Shown here: positions 33,441 through 41,917 of the stretch, piece after piece
How positions within the stretch are numbered: the stretch's first letter is position 1
Layout: each line of letters starts with the position of its first letter
Origin: Pseudomonas sp. TH31
GTDB taxonomy: Bacteria; Pseudomonadota; Gammaproteobacteria; Pseudomonadales; Pseudomonadaceae
Length of the DNA: 44,290 nucleotides
NCBI RefSeq assembly: GCF_016650815.1
Contig: NZ_JAEKEZ010000003.1
Location: 1 to 44,290, forward strand
Direction: 5' to 3'
Translations under genes and position numbers: made by a program
Notes under the pieces: model-generated
Seen by the model: only the letters and a program-made list of their open reading frames with translations
Told to the model about the DNA's origin: nothing
Database searches by the model: none

Positions 33441-34949
33441 ATGCGCCATTCAATCGCAACAATGGTTCTGTCCGGTAGCCTGCCAGAAAAAATGAAAGCC
33501 GCAGCCCATGCCGGTTTCGACGCCATTGAGTTATTCGAAAACGACCTGATTCAATGCGACCTCAGCCTTGCCGAAATACGCGAACATGCGTCGCAATTGA
33601 ACCTGAGGCTGGACATCTATCAGCCCCTGCGTGATTTCGAAGGCGTATCGGCCGCGCAGCTGGCACGCAACCTCGATCGAGCGGAATACAAATTCGACGT
33701 CATGCAAGAACTCGGCATCGACTTGATGGGGGTCTGCTCAAACGCGCAAGCCGATGCACTGGGTGATCGCCAATTGATCGCTGACCAGTTGGCTGAACTT
33801 GCACAACGTGCAGCTCGGCGGCAACTGCGAATCGGCTTCGAATCGTTGTCATGGGGCACTCACTGCAATCGCTGGAGCCATGCCTGGGAGGCGGTGCAAC
33901 GCGCCGATCAGCACAATCTCGGACTGATTCTGGACAGCTACCATACGCTTGCACTGCGCGATGACTACAGCGCCATCAGTGAAATCCCCGGTGAGCGGAT
34001 CTTCTACTTTCAGCTGTCCGATGCCCCGTTCGAAGTCGGTTCGCCTCCCCTCTATACCCGTCCATTGCGAACCCTGCCCGGCCTCGGTCAATTAGACATG
34101 GTCGGCTTTACCGATACCGTTTTACAAACCGGCTACCAAGGTCCTTTATCGCTGGAAATATTCAGCGACGAATACCGCGGCGCTCCAGCAGAGTCGACTG
34201 CACGTGGCGCCAAGGCCTCTCTCCTATGGCTAGAGGAACGTGTGCAAGAGCGGCGCCTGGCTCGCGGTGAACCCTCCTCGCCAACTCTCAAAGCACCGGA
34301 GCCTTCGCGTGAATTGTCTCCTTACTCGTTAATCAGCGAATTCCCTGAGGCGAACGAGTTGCAACATGTCCTGGATTTGATTGGACCATGGAGCACGGAG
34401 GCAGTAGCGCAGGCGGTTCCGGCCGGTGAATTGGAAACCTTCAGCACCGAATACCGCAGACGCTTCGCCATGCAGCGCCAAACACCGATCCTCAAGCACG
34501 ATCCCGAGGGTGTGATACGTGGCCGGACCCTCTTCAGCGATGTCTGCGCCATCGAGCTGGAAACCTCCATTCACGATACCACGCTGGTAGCAAACGCCAG
34601 CAAGGACCGCCGCTTTACCCGCCTGACCATTGCCGTCCCGGACCTACAGAAAGCGCTAATGGCCATTGGCGGCGACAGTCAGCCACCACTGGTTCTGTCG
34701 GCTCATTACTACGACGACCTGCGCGCCCGCTTCGCCTTGAGCGAGGATAAAACCAACAGCTTGCGCAAACTGAATGCGGCCTATGACCGGCAAGGTGATA
34801 GCGAGCTCTTACAAGCCTTCGTTCCTGTCGGTACAGATGGATTTTGCCTGCACGTGGTTGAGCGTCGACCAGGGTATCCATCCCAGTCATGGGACATGGC
34901 CAACGCTTACGTGGTGAATGCGGCGCTGAAGGCCCGCCTGTCTAAATAA
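33441..34949 (+). CDS. quiC: 3-dehydroshikimate dehydratase, two-domain QuiC type
   Basis: 502 residues from an ATG with GGAG 5 bases upstream. The N-terminal TIM barrel (1-280) has the metal ligands of bacterial QuiC1-type enzymes at the expected places: Glu134 (IGFESLSWG), Asp165 with His168 (LILDSYHTL), Gln191 (FYFQLSDAP) and Glu239 (LSLEIFSDE). It converts 3-dehydroshikimate to protocatechuate. The C-terminal part resembles half of a 4-hydroxyphenylpyruvate dioxygenase domain (YYDDLRARFAL, ELLQAFVPVG, VERRPGY), but the iron-binding Glu before the VQR-like motif is His (CLHVVERR). Known two-domain QuiC proteins are longer, about 630 residues, so this is a shortened version. Confidence 0.88.
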   Translation: MRHSIATMVLSGSLPEKMKAAAHAGFDAIELFENDLIQCDLSLAEIREHASQLNLRLDIYQPLRDFEGVSAAQLARNLDRAEYKFDVMQELGIDLMGVCSNAQADALGDRQLIADQLAELAQRAARRQLRIGFESLSWGTHCNRWSHAWEAVQRADQHNLGLILDSYHTLALRDDYSAISEIPGERIFYFQLSDAPFEVGSPPLYTRPLRTLPGLGQLDMVGFTDTVLQTGYQGPLSLEIFSDEYRGAPAESTARGAKASLLWLEERVQERRLARGEPSSPTLKAPEPSRELSPYSLISEFPEANELQHVLDLIGPWSTEAVAQAVPAGELETFSTEYRRRFAMQRQTPILKHDPEGVIRGRTLFSDVCAIELETSIHDTTLVANASKDRRFTRLTIAVPDLQKALMAIGGDSQPPLVLSAHYYDDLRARFALSEDKTNSLRKLNAAYDRQGDSELLQAFVPVGTDGFCLHVVERRPGYPSQSWDMANAYVVNAALKARLSK

Positions 34950-35036
34950 ATGCACCGCAGTCCTGACATCTGCATCCGCAGGTCTATTTAAGCGACGCCC
35001 CGAACAATTAAAACAACTGTGCAGGAGCACGGGACA

Positions 35037-36665
35037 ATGTTGACTCATTTGAAAGTCCGGACTGGCATGATCGGCGTACTGATCGCTTTTGTATTTGCTT
35101 TGCTGCTTGCCAGTCTCAATGGATTTTACGGCGCTCGAACAAGCGATGAACAAATTCGCGACCTTAACCTGCTGACGGCCATTCAGCTGGACAAGCTCAA
35201 CAATGCTGCGATTTGGGTGACGCGTGCCAGCGCTACCAGCCACAGCTCATTGCTTGATCGACTTGCGGGGCGTACCGAATCGGCTGATCAAGGCGTCGCC
35301 GCCGCCAAGGAGCGTCTGAACAACGCCCAAAAGCTGATCAGCGAAATCATACCCACACTGACCGATCCGCAATTGATTGCCGCCGGGCGCGAGCTGGAAC
35401 AAGTCTTCTCTGAATACGCAAAGGTCGTGCAGCAACAAATAAACAGCACCCGACTAGGAGACTTGGTCGAATACTCAAGGATGAACGACGGCGCCAAGAC
35501 GCTAGGTCAACGTTATGGACAAGTTCGTGATGCGCTTACCGCGCTCATCACATCTCATATCGCGCAGACCATGGCTGATTCCCGCCAACGCATCCATCAG
35601 GCGGAACTGGCCACCGGGGCTCTGTTAATTCTGACGCTTTTGCTCGCGATAGCCTGTTGGGTGTTCATTTCCAATCGGGTATTGCTGCCTTTACGCCAAG
35701 CCGGTGAGCGTTTCAATGAAATGGCTCGCGGGGACCTCAGCCAGCCGATAACAGCGGTCAGTCGCAACGAGATTGGTCAACTGTTTGCCTCGTTGGCAAA
35801 CATGCAAAAAAGCCAGCGCGATACCCTTTCCCAACTCAGTAAAACAGCAGTGCTCGTCTCTGACGCTGCGCACAACCTCAACGGCATCACTCGGGAGAGT
35901 TCGCGCGATTTGCAGCAACAACATGCAGAGCTTGAGATGGCCGTCACTGCGGTCACGGAGATGACATCAGCGGTTGAAGAGGTATCACGTAATGCGGTGT
36001 CCACTTCCGAGGCTGCAACGGCATCAAATCGTCTAGCCAATGACAGCCGTGAACAGGTTCGGCGAGTACGGACCGAGATCGATTCGATGAACACTGACGT
36101 GCAAATCACGGGCGAAGTTATCCAGCGCCTCGCGAGCCAGACCAGGGACATCGGCAAGGTGCTGGACGTCATTCGGTCCGTCTCTGAACAAACCAATCTG
36201 CTTGCTCTCAACGCTGCAATCGAAGCGGCGCGTGCGGGTGAATCAGGACGCGGATTTGCAGTAGTGGCCGACGAAGTACGCACGCTGGCCTACAGAACCC
36301 AACAATCGACACTGGAAATCGAGGAAATGGTGGGCAGCATTCAGACGAGTAGCAGTACGGCTGTTCAGTCCATTGCGAAAAACAGCGAGCGAGCGCAGCG
36401 CACCCTTGAAAGCACTCAGACAAGCGAACGCATGCTCGAGAACATATTTTCAGCAATCGCAGAGATCAATGACCGAAACCTTGTCATCGCCAGCGCGACC
36501 GAGGAACAGGCACAGGTGTCGCGCGAGGTAGATCGCAATCTGTTGAACATTCGACATCTGGCCGCCCGCTCAGGCGAAGGTGCAGTGAAAACCGAGCATT
36601 CCAGCCAGGAGTTATCGCGGCTAGCTGTCGAGATGAATGAGATTGTAGGGCGGTTCAAACTTTAG
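35037..36665 (+). CDS. methyl-accepting chemotaxis protein, four-helix-bundle type
   Basis: 542 residues from the ATG at 35037 (GGAG 9 bases upstream). TM1 is about 10-30, a helical periplasmic ligand domain of about 160 residues follows, TM2 is about 193-212, then a HAMP domain ([20 protein letters not shown]) and a signalling domain. The tip is conserved ([20 protein letters not shown], then [13 protein letters not shown]). There is no C-terminal CheR-binding pentapeptide; it ends GRFKL. PcaY_PP of P. putida has this layout and senses quinate, shikimate and protocatechuate. Location directly after quiC and before quiA suggests the same ligand class. Confidence 0.9.
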   Translation: MLTHLKVRTGMIGVLIAFVFALLLASLNGFYGARTSDEQIRDLNLLTAIQLDKLNNAAIWVTRASATSHSSLLDRLAGRTESADQGVAAAKERLNNAQKLISEIIPTLTDPQLIAAGRELEQVFSEYAKVVQQQINSTRLGDLVEYSRMNDGAKTLGQRYGQVRDALTALITSHIAQTMADSRQRIHQAELATGALLILTLLLAIACWVFISNRVLLPLRQAGERFNEMARGDLSQPITAVSRNEIGQLFASLANMQKSQRDTLSQLSKTAVLVSDAAHNLNGITRESSRDLQQQHAELEMAVTAVTEMTSAVEEVSRNAVSTSEAATASNRLANDSREQVRRVRTEIDSMNTDVQITGEVIQRLASQTRDIGKVLDVIRSVSEQTNLLALNAAIEAARAGESGRGFAVVADEVRTLAYRTQQSTLEIEEMVGSIQTSSSTAVQSIAKNSERAQRTLESTQTSERMLENIFSAIAEINDRNLVIASATEEQAQVSREVDRNLLNIRHLAARSGEGAVKTEHSSQELSRLAVEMNEIVGRFKL

Positions 36666-36732
36666 CCAGATCACTTTACCAGCAGAGCCAAGCCAGCCCT
36701 GCGCACAGCGGCACGCTGAGTGGACTAGGCTC

Positions 36733-36758
36733 GCTTTCACCTCCGTAAAGGTGAAAGC
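36733..36758. terminator. perfect hairpin after the chemoreceptor
   Basis: GCTTTCACCT (36733-36742) and AGGTGAAAGC (36749-36758) form an uninterrupted 10-bp stem with loop CCGTAA, 67 bases after the chemoreceptor stop. No T-run follows, so termination would be inefficient or Rho-assisted. Confidence 0.45.
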
Positions 36759-36890
36759 AAGCTTCGCCAGCTCGCACCCGAGTGTTTAGAGCCTTTCCTC
36801 TCGATTGTTACCATCTCCGCGACAGTGTTTCTCCTTTTCGGAAAATGACAATTTGTCGCAGGGCCCGTTTTTTTTGATATCGTTGCGCAA

Positions 36891-36906
36891 TTAACTAATT
36901 AGTTAA
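36891..36906. promoter_or_regulatory. 16-bp perfect palindrome upstream of quiA
   Basis: TTAACTAATTAGTTAA is fully self-complementary and lies in the 418-base region before quiA. Sites of this shape are typical operators for MarR/TetR-type dimers, although no gene of those families is in the window. A smaller palindrome, GACAATTTGTC, occurs at about 36847. Nothing else coding is seen between 36666 and 37083. Confidence 0.45.
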
Positions 36907-37083
36907 CAGCTATTTTCAGACTTCCACTGAGTACATCGTCTTGGGCCGTATTGTCAGCGACGATGCACAGACCTTGAAAAGTCCCCCCTGCGACTGTTGT
37001 CCCGGAAACAGCTCCCAAGGCTGTTGCCTTCACTACCCTTAACCCTCCCCACAAACGTTCATGCGTCAGTAGGATCATGCAAC

Positions 37084-39505
37084 ATGACTAAGTCTCGACC
37101 TTCGGCATCCGTCAGTCGTTGGCCCATCTGGGTCGTCGCCTTTGGCGTGCTGGTATTTGGATTACTCTTCGCGGCAGGTGGTGGTTACCTCGCCACGCTT
37201 GGTGGCAGCTGGTACTTCCTACTCGCCGGTTTTGGTTTGATCGTATCTGCCGTACTGCTCTTCAAGCAGCGTCTACAGGGTGCTTGGCTGTTCGCGGCGG
37301 TGATGGTGCTTACCGTGATTTGGGCGCTGGCCGATGTCGGGCTGAACTTCTGGCCACTGATCTCTCGCTTGTTCGCCTTGGGCGTGCTGAGCCTGTTGGT
37401 CGCGTTGGTCTACCCGCCCCTGCGCAAGGCCAATAGCCTGGCCAGCGGTCGCAGTGGCTACGCTCTGAGCGGTGTGCTGGCAATCGCCATGGTTGCAGGT
37501 GGAGCCGGTATGTTCGTACCCCATGACTCTGTCTCGCCGACCGGTGACGGCCCAGGCCTGACAAAGGTCGACCCTGCCAAGGCCCAGAAAAACTGGGAAC
37601 ACTACGGTAACGACGAAGGTGGCGGCCGCTTCGCCGCGCTGGACCAAATCAACCGTAGCAACGTCTCGAAGCTGGTGCCGGCATGGACCTACCACACCGG
37701 GGACATCGCGATCAGCGACGGCAATGGCGCCGAAGATCAGATGACTCCGTTGCAGGTTGGCGACAAGGTGTTCATCTGCACCCCGCACAACAACCTCATC
37801 GCCCTGGATGCCGACACCGGTAAACAGCTGTGGAAAAATGAGATAAACGCCAAGACAGGTGTTTGGCAACGTTGCCGCGGTGTCGCCTACTTCGACGCTA
37901 CCGCCGCGGTCGCCCAGCTTGCCGACGGCAGCACACCTGTCAAGCCCGTGTCGGTACCGGCCGGCGCCAATTGCCAGCGCCGTCTGCTGACCAACACCAT
38001 CGATGCGCGCCTGATCGCAGTGGACGCGGACACAGGGGAGTTCTGCCAGGGCTTCGGTAACAATGGCCAGGTTGATCTGAAAGCCGGTCTGGGCAATGTC
38101 CCTGACTCCTATTACCAGCTGTCATCGGCACCGCTGATGGCCGGGACCACCGTGGTCGTAGGCGGCCGGGTCGCCGACAACGTCCAGACCGACATGCCAG
38201 GTGGCGTGATCCGTGGTTTCGACGTCGTCACCGGCGAGATGCGCTGGGCATTCGACCCGGGAAACCCCGAAGACAAGCAGGCTCCGGCTGCCGGCAGCAC
38301 GTACGTGCGCAGCACGCCCAACAGCTGGGCACCGATGTCCTACGACCCGGCGATGAACACCGTGTTCTTGCCAATGGGCAGTTCGTCCACCGACATCTAC
38401 GGTGTGGAACGTACCGCACTGAACCACAAGTACGGCGCTTCCGTTCTTGCACTGAACGCAACCACTGGCGAAGAAAAGTGGGTCTACCAAACCGTCCACA
38501 ACGACCTGTGGGACTTCGACCTGCCCATGCAGCCAAGCCTGATCGACTTCACCAAAGCTGACGGCAGCAAGGTGCCCGCCGTTGTGATCGGCACCAAAGC
38601 CGGTCAGATCTTCGTGCTTGACCGCGCCACCGGTAAACCGCTGACCAACGTGGAAGAGGTTCCGGTCAAAGCGTCGAATATCCCGAACGAACCTTACTCG
38701 CTGACTCAGCCGAAATCGGTGGGCATGCCAGAGATCGGTGCGCAGACGCTGACCGAGTCGGACATGTGGGGGCGACGCCGTTCGATCAACTGCTCTGCCG
38801 TATCTCGTTCAAGAAAATGCGTTACGACGGGCTGTACACCGCACCAGGCACCGATATCTCGCTGAGCTTCCCGGTTCGCTGGGAGGGATGAACTGGGGCA
38901 GTATCTCGACTGACCCGGTACACGGTTTTATCTTCGTCAACGACATGCGTCTGGGCCTGTGGATTCAGATGATTCCAGCGAAGAAAGATGCCAAGGCCTC
39001 TTCCGGTGGTGAAGCACTGAACACCGGCATGGGAGCGGTACCGCTCAAAGGCACCCCGTATGCAGTGAACAAGAACCGCTTCCTGTCTGTCGCCGGTATC
39101 CCTTGCCAGGCACCACCCTTTGGCACACTGACCGCGATCGACATGAAAACCCAGAAAGTCGCGTGGCAAGTGCCGGTTGGCACCGTTCAGGACACTGGCC
39201 CAATGGGTATCAAGATGCATTTGCCTTTGCCGATCGGCATGCCGACGCTGGGTGGTACGCTCTCCACCCAGGGCGGCCTGGTGTTCATCGCCGGTACACA
39301 GGACTACTACCTGCGCGCCTTCAACTCCGCCAACGGAGAAGAGGCCTGGAAAGCCCGGCTGCCCGTGGGCAGCCAGGGTGGCCCGATGACGTTTGTGTCG
39401 CCGAAAACAGGCAAGCAGTACATTGTCATCACCGCGGGTGGTGCGCGTCAGTCGGCCGATCGCGGCGATTATGTGATCGCTTACGCGCTGCCTGATAGCA
39501 AGTAA
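37084..39505 (+). pseudogene. quiA: membrane PQQ quinate/shikimate dehydrogenase, two one-base frameshifts
   Basis: The start is an ATG at 37084 with AGGAT 9 bases upstream. Residues 1-150 form about five membrane helices (WVVAFGVLVFGLLFAAGGGY and following), then GNDEGGGRFAALDQINRSNV begins the periplasmic PQQ propeller, with VFICTPHNNLIALDADTGKQ and VYQTVHNDLWDFDLPMQPSL. The frame breaks at the G5 run 38768-38772 and again at GG 38873-38874; each lacks one G. Restored, the protein is 807 residues (MWGATPFDQLLCRISFKKMR, then FPGSLGGMNWG), the normal length. It oxidises quinate or shikimate in the periplasm and reduces ubiquinone. Sequencing error is likely. Confidence 0.8.
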
Positions 39506-39523
39506 ACCAGTAACACCTTAAAG

Positions 39524-39557
39524 CCGCTGCCGCCGTGTGAGAGTGGCAGCGGTTTTT
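39524..39557 (+). terminator. rho-independent terminator of quiA
   Basis: CCGCTGCC (39524-39531) and GGCAGCGG (39545-39552) form an 8-bp GC-rich stem followed directly by TTTTT. It begins 19 bases after the quiA stop. Confidence 0.85.
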
Positions 39558-39707
39558 GGTTGCCTGCACGCTTGGCAGCATCAATGCGCCGTGGCCGGCT
39601 GGAAAGCGACCGGACTGCTGGACTTGCTAATCAATACCTCGACAACCACGGGCACCAAAAAGCCGCCCCTACAAGTATTTAGACCCTAGCTCGGAGGGTG
39701 TGCAGGC

Positions 39708-39759
39708 GTCATCGCCAGCCAGCTGTGCTCCTGCCAGTGCACAACTGGCTGGCGATGAC
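39708..39759. repeat. REP-like long inverted repeat
   Basis: GTCATCGCCAGCCAG (39708-39722) and CTGGCTGGCGATGAC (39745-39759) are perfectly complementary over 15 bases, and TGTGC/GCACA extend pairing inside. The arms and the internal GCTCCTG resemble Pseudomonas REP sequences (GCCGGCAAGCCGGCTCCT type) in an inverted doublet. It lies in the 267-base space between two convergent genes, the usual place for such elements, and may also terminate the minus-strand operon. Confidence 0.5.
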
Positions 39760-39772
39760 AACGCGTTGGAGG

Positions 39773-40558
39773 TTAAACGAAGCTCAACTGCACGGTAGCC
39801 AGGTCGCCAAATCGCGCGACAAAGATCTGGCCCTTGTTCATTACCATCGGCAAGGTCAACGAGCCCGTGGTGATCAGGTCTCCCGGCTGCAGGTCGATAC
39901 CTCGCCGCGAGAGGTCATTGACGGTTTCCACCAGAATATCCAGCGGATCGCGATAATACTCGCCGCGAAATACCTGGATAGGGGCCCCACCATCGATGCG
40001 CGCATCGATCGGTACATTCGCCAAATGCAGTGCCTGCCATTGCTCGATCCCAGGTGCCTCTATATAAGCGCCACAGGCACCGTTGTCGGCGATCAGATCG
40101 TAGGTGGTAGCCTTGCGACCAGGCCCGTTCATGACATATCGATGGCCCGCCACCTCCAGCCCCGGATGCAGCACCAGTAGCGGCTTGAGTTCTGCCTCGC
40201 TGTAAGGCTGCTCGCGCGCGGCAACCCTGGCGGAGAAACGAAAGGCAAACTCGCATTCGATCTTGTAACCTTCGAACGGCCCCCAAGGCAGTTGCGCCGG
40301 AGTGCGGTGGTGCCGATTGGCCAACAGCCGGCCTGGGATCGGCCCATCGTGCCCCTCCATGACCTGTACCGCCGGCACTGCGGCGCCCACTTTCCAACCC
40401 ACGCAGGGCTCACCGAGGATCTCGGCCATGCGATCCTGGATCGCAAAGGCCTCGGCTCGCGAACCCGGCGCGACGTTGCTGTCGGGCAGCGTGATCGCTG
40501 TTCCTTGATTCCATGCAGTGGCCAGTGACTGGGCCAATTGTTCGAACTTCGCGTGCAT
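39773..40558 (-). CDS. MhpD-family hydratase/decarboxylase-like enzyme
   Basis: 261 residues of the fumarylacetoacetase-like hydratase fold. Marks are VGWKVGAAVPAVQVMEG, KIECEFAFRFSARV (Glu-x-Glu metal site), HPGLEVAGHRY, DLIADNGACGAYIEA and LSRRGIDLQPGDLITTGSLT. It is clearly distinct from the two MhpD-type genes at 27684 and 28484. AGGGA precedes the ATG. It is the last cistron of a minus-strand operon with AroE, AroQ and an SDR. A hydratase in a dehydroquinate-type operon has no standard role, so a hydrolytic or lyase step on a ring-opened or enol-acid intermediate is possible. Confidence 0.78.
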   Translation of the reverse strand: MHAKFEQLAQSLATAWNQGTAITLPDSNVAPGSRAEAFAIQDRMAEILGEPCVGWKVGAAVPAVQVMEGHDGPIPGRLLANRHHRTPAQLPWGPFEGYKIECEFAFRFSARVAAREQPYSEAELKPLLVLHPGLEVAGHRYVMNGPGRKATTYDLIADNGACGAYIEAPGIEQWQALHLANVPIDARIDGGAPIQVFRGEYYRDPLDILVETVNDLSRRGIDLQPGDLITTGSLTLPMVMNKGQIFVARFGDLATVQLSFV

Positions 40559-40592
40559 GTTGTTCCCTCGTTAACGCTCTCGGGCGCTGGCC

Positions 40593-41381
40593 TTAGTACA
40601 CCCCTGGGGTACCGCCGCCATCAACAGCGATAGCCGTACCCTGGATATGCCGCGCACTCTCGGAACACAGGAACACCGCCAGTGCCGCGACGTCCTCGGG
40701 CGTACCCAGACGATTGAGACCTTCGCGCTCGACCTGCGCCGCGCGCTCCTCGTCGATGGTCTTGCCGCTACCCGCCGCACGCTGCTTGAAGATCTGCTCG
40801 ACGCGACCGGTCCCGGTCAGCCCCGGCAGGATAGCGTTGACGTTGACGCCATCGCGCTTGCCCTGTCCCGAGAGGCCCTTGGTAAAGTTGTGCATGGCGG
40901 CGTTGACCGAACCACCAATCAAAAAGCCTGGATCCGGGGTACGCGCCGCGCCGCCGATAATGTTGACGACGTGCCCGCCTGTGGTCGTCAACAGCGGCCA
41001 GAACAAGCGGCAGAGGTTCACGCAGCCGAAAAACTTCAGCGCGAAGCCGTCTTGCCAGACGTCGTCTGAAAGCTCCAGAAAGGCGCCGGCACGGGTGGCG
41101 CCGGCGGAGTTCACGAGGATGTCACAACGCCCGAAGCGCGCACTGACGCCGTCGAACACAGTCCTGCAGCCAGCCCCCGTACGCAGGTCGGCGGCATAGA
41201 AATCCGGACGCAGCCCGCCACTCTTCTCGATAGTATCGGCGGCGGCTTCAAGGTTCGCCTGGCTGGAGGCGGCCAACACCGTCTGGGCTCCACGGGCGGC
41301 GAATGCCGCGGCGATGCCAAAGCCGATGCCTCGGCTACCACCAGAGATCACCACGACTTTTCCGGCAAATTCCTGAGTCAT
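40593..41381 (-). CDS. SDR-family protein without the catalytic triad
   Basis: 262 residues. The cofactor-binding half is intact: SGGSRGIG (13-20), ADLRTG, and NSAG in place of NNAG. In the active site the usual Ser-Tyr-Lys is missing: the segment reads IIGGAARTPDPGFLIGGSVN, putting Gly156 where Tyr and Asn160 where Lys are expected, and Gly at the Ser position. The C-terminal part (NAILPGLTGTGRVEQIF, IQGTAIAVDGGG) is normal. It may have lost dehydrogenase activity, or it may use another mechanism. GGGA lies 8 bases before the ATG. It is co-transcribed with the variant dehydroquinase 33 bases upstream. Confidence 0.78.
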   Translation of the reverse strand: MTQEFAGKVVVISGGSRGIGFGIAAAFAARGAQTVLAASSQANLEAAADTIEKSGGLRPDFYAADLRTGAGCRTVFDGVSARFGRCDILVNSAGATRAGAFLELSDDVWQDGFALKFFGCVNLCRLFWPLLTTTGGHVVNIIGGAARTPDPGFLIGGSVNAAMHNFTKGLSGQGKRDGVNVNAILPGLTGTGRVEQIFKQRAAGSGKTIDEERAAQVEREGLNRLGTPEDVAALAVFLCSESARHIQGTAIAVDGGGTPGVY

Positions 41382-41414
41382 TATATAAATCCCGATTGAA
41401 ATGAGAGTGGCAGC

Positions 41415-41864
41415 CTAGGCTGCCTTGAGGTCCTGGACCGCGGCGATGGCGGCACGCAGGGCGAGTAGATAACTGTTGACCCCGAAACCGCAGATCTGTC
41501 CTCGCACCACTTCGGCGAACACCGAGTGATGCCGAAACGCTTCGCGCGCATGAATGTTGGCCATGTGCAGTTCGATCACCGGCATAGTGAGAATGGCCAA
41601 TGCGTCGCGAATACCATAACTGTAGTGCGTCCAGGCGCCGGCATTGATCAACACGGCGTCGACCTTGTCGGTCAGGGCTTGATGGATGCGCTCACACATC
41701 GTCCCTTCGCAGTTGGTCTGGAAGCTGTCGACGTGGACGTCGAGTTGTTGCGCCAGGGATTGAATGCTGGCGTTGATTTCAGCGAGGGTGATGGTCCCGT
41801 AGTGGACTGGGTCGCGCTTGCCGAACATGTTGTGGTTAATACCGTGGAGCATGAGAATGTTCAA
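41415..41864 (-). CDS. aroQ: type II 3-dehydroquinate dehydratase, variant loop, second copy
   Basis: 149 residues from a TTG at 41864, chosen because the protein then aligns end to end with the copy at 25349 and AGAG lies 9 bases upstream. An upstream ATG at 41981 would overlap the preceding gene. The loop reads GINHNMFGKRDPVHYGT, catalytic His is in ELHMANIHARE, and INAGAWTHYSYGIRDALAI is identical to the first copy. It dehydrates 3-dehydroquinate. The two copies are roughly 70% identical by eye, so this is an old duplication. It is preceded by aroE-like and followed by SDR genes in one operon. Confidence 0.82.
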   Translation of the reverse strand: MNILMLHGINHNMFGKRDPVHYGTITLAEINASIQSLAQQLDVHVDSFQTNCEGTMCERIHQALTDKVDAVLINAGAWTHYSYGIRDALAILTMPVIELHMANIHAREAFRHHSVFAEVVRGQICGFGVNSYLLALRAAIAAVQDLKAA

Positions 41865-41917
41865 GGCGGTCTGCTCTTGTAATTGGATTTTTGACCTTGT
41901 AACGCAATGGCTGAAAA

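Noticed and set aside
8202..38735. Further GCATGC hexamers, for example near 8205, 13345, 14875, 19355, 24822 and 38727
   Set aside because: They lie inside coding sequence with GC-rich flanks and lack the AT arms of the five intergenic sites.
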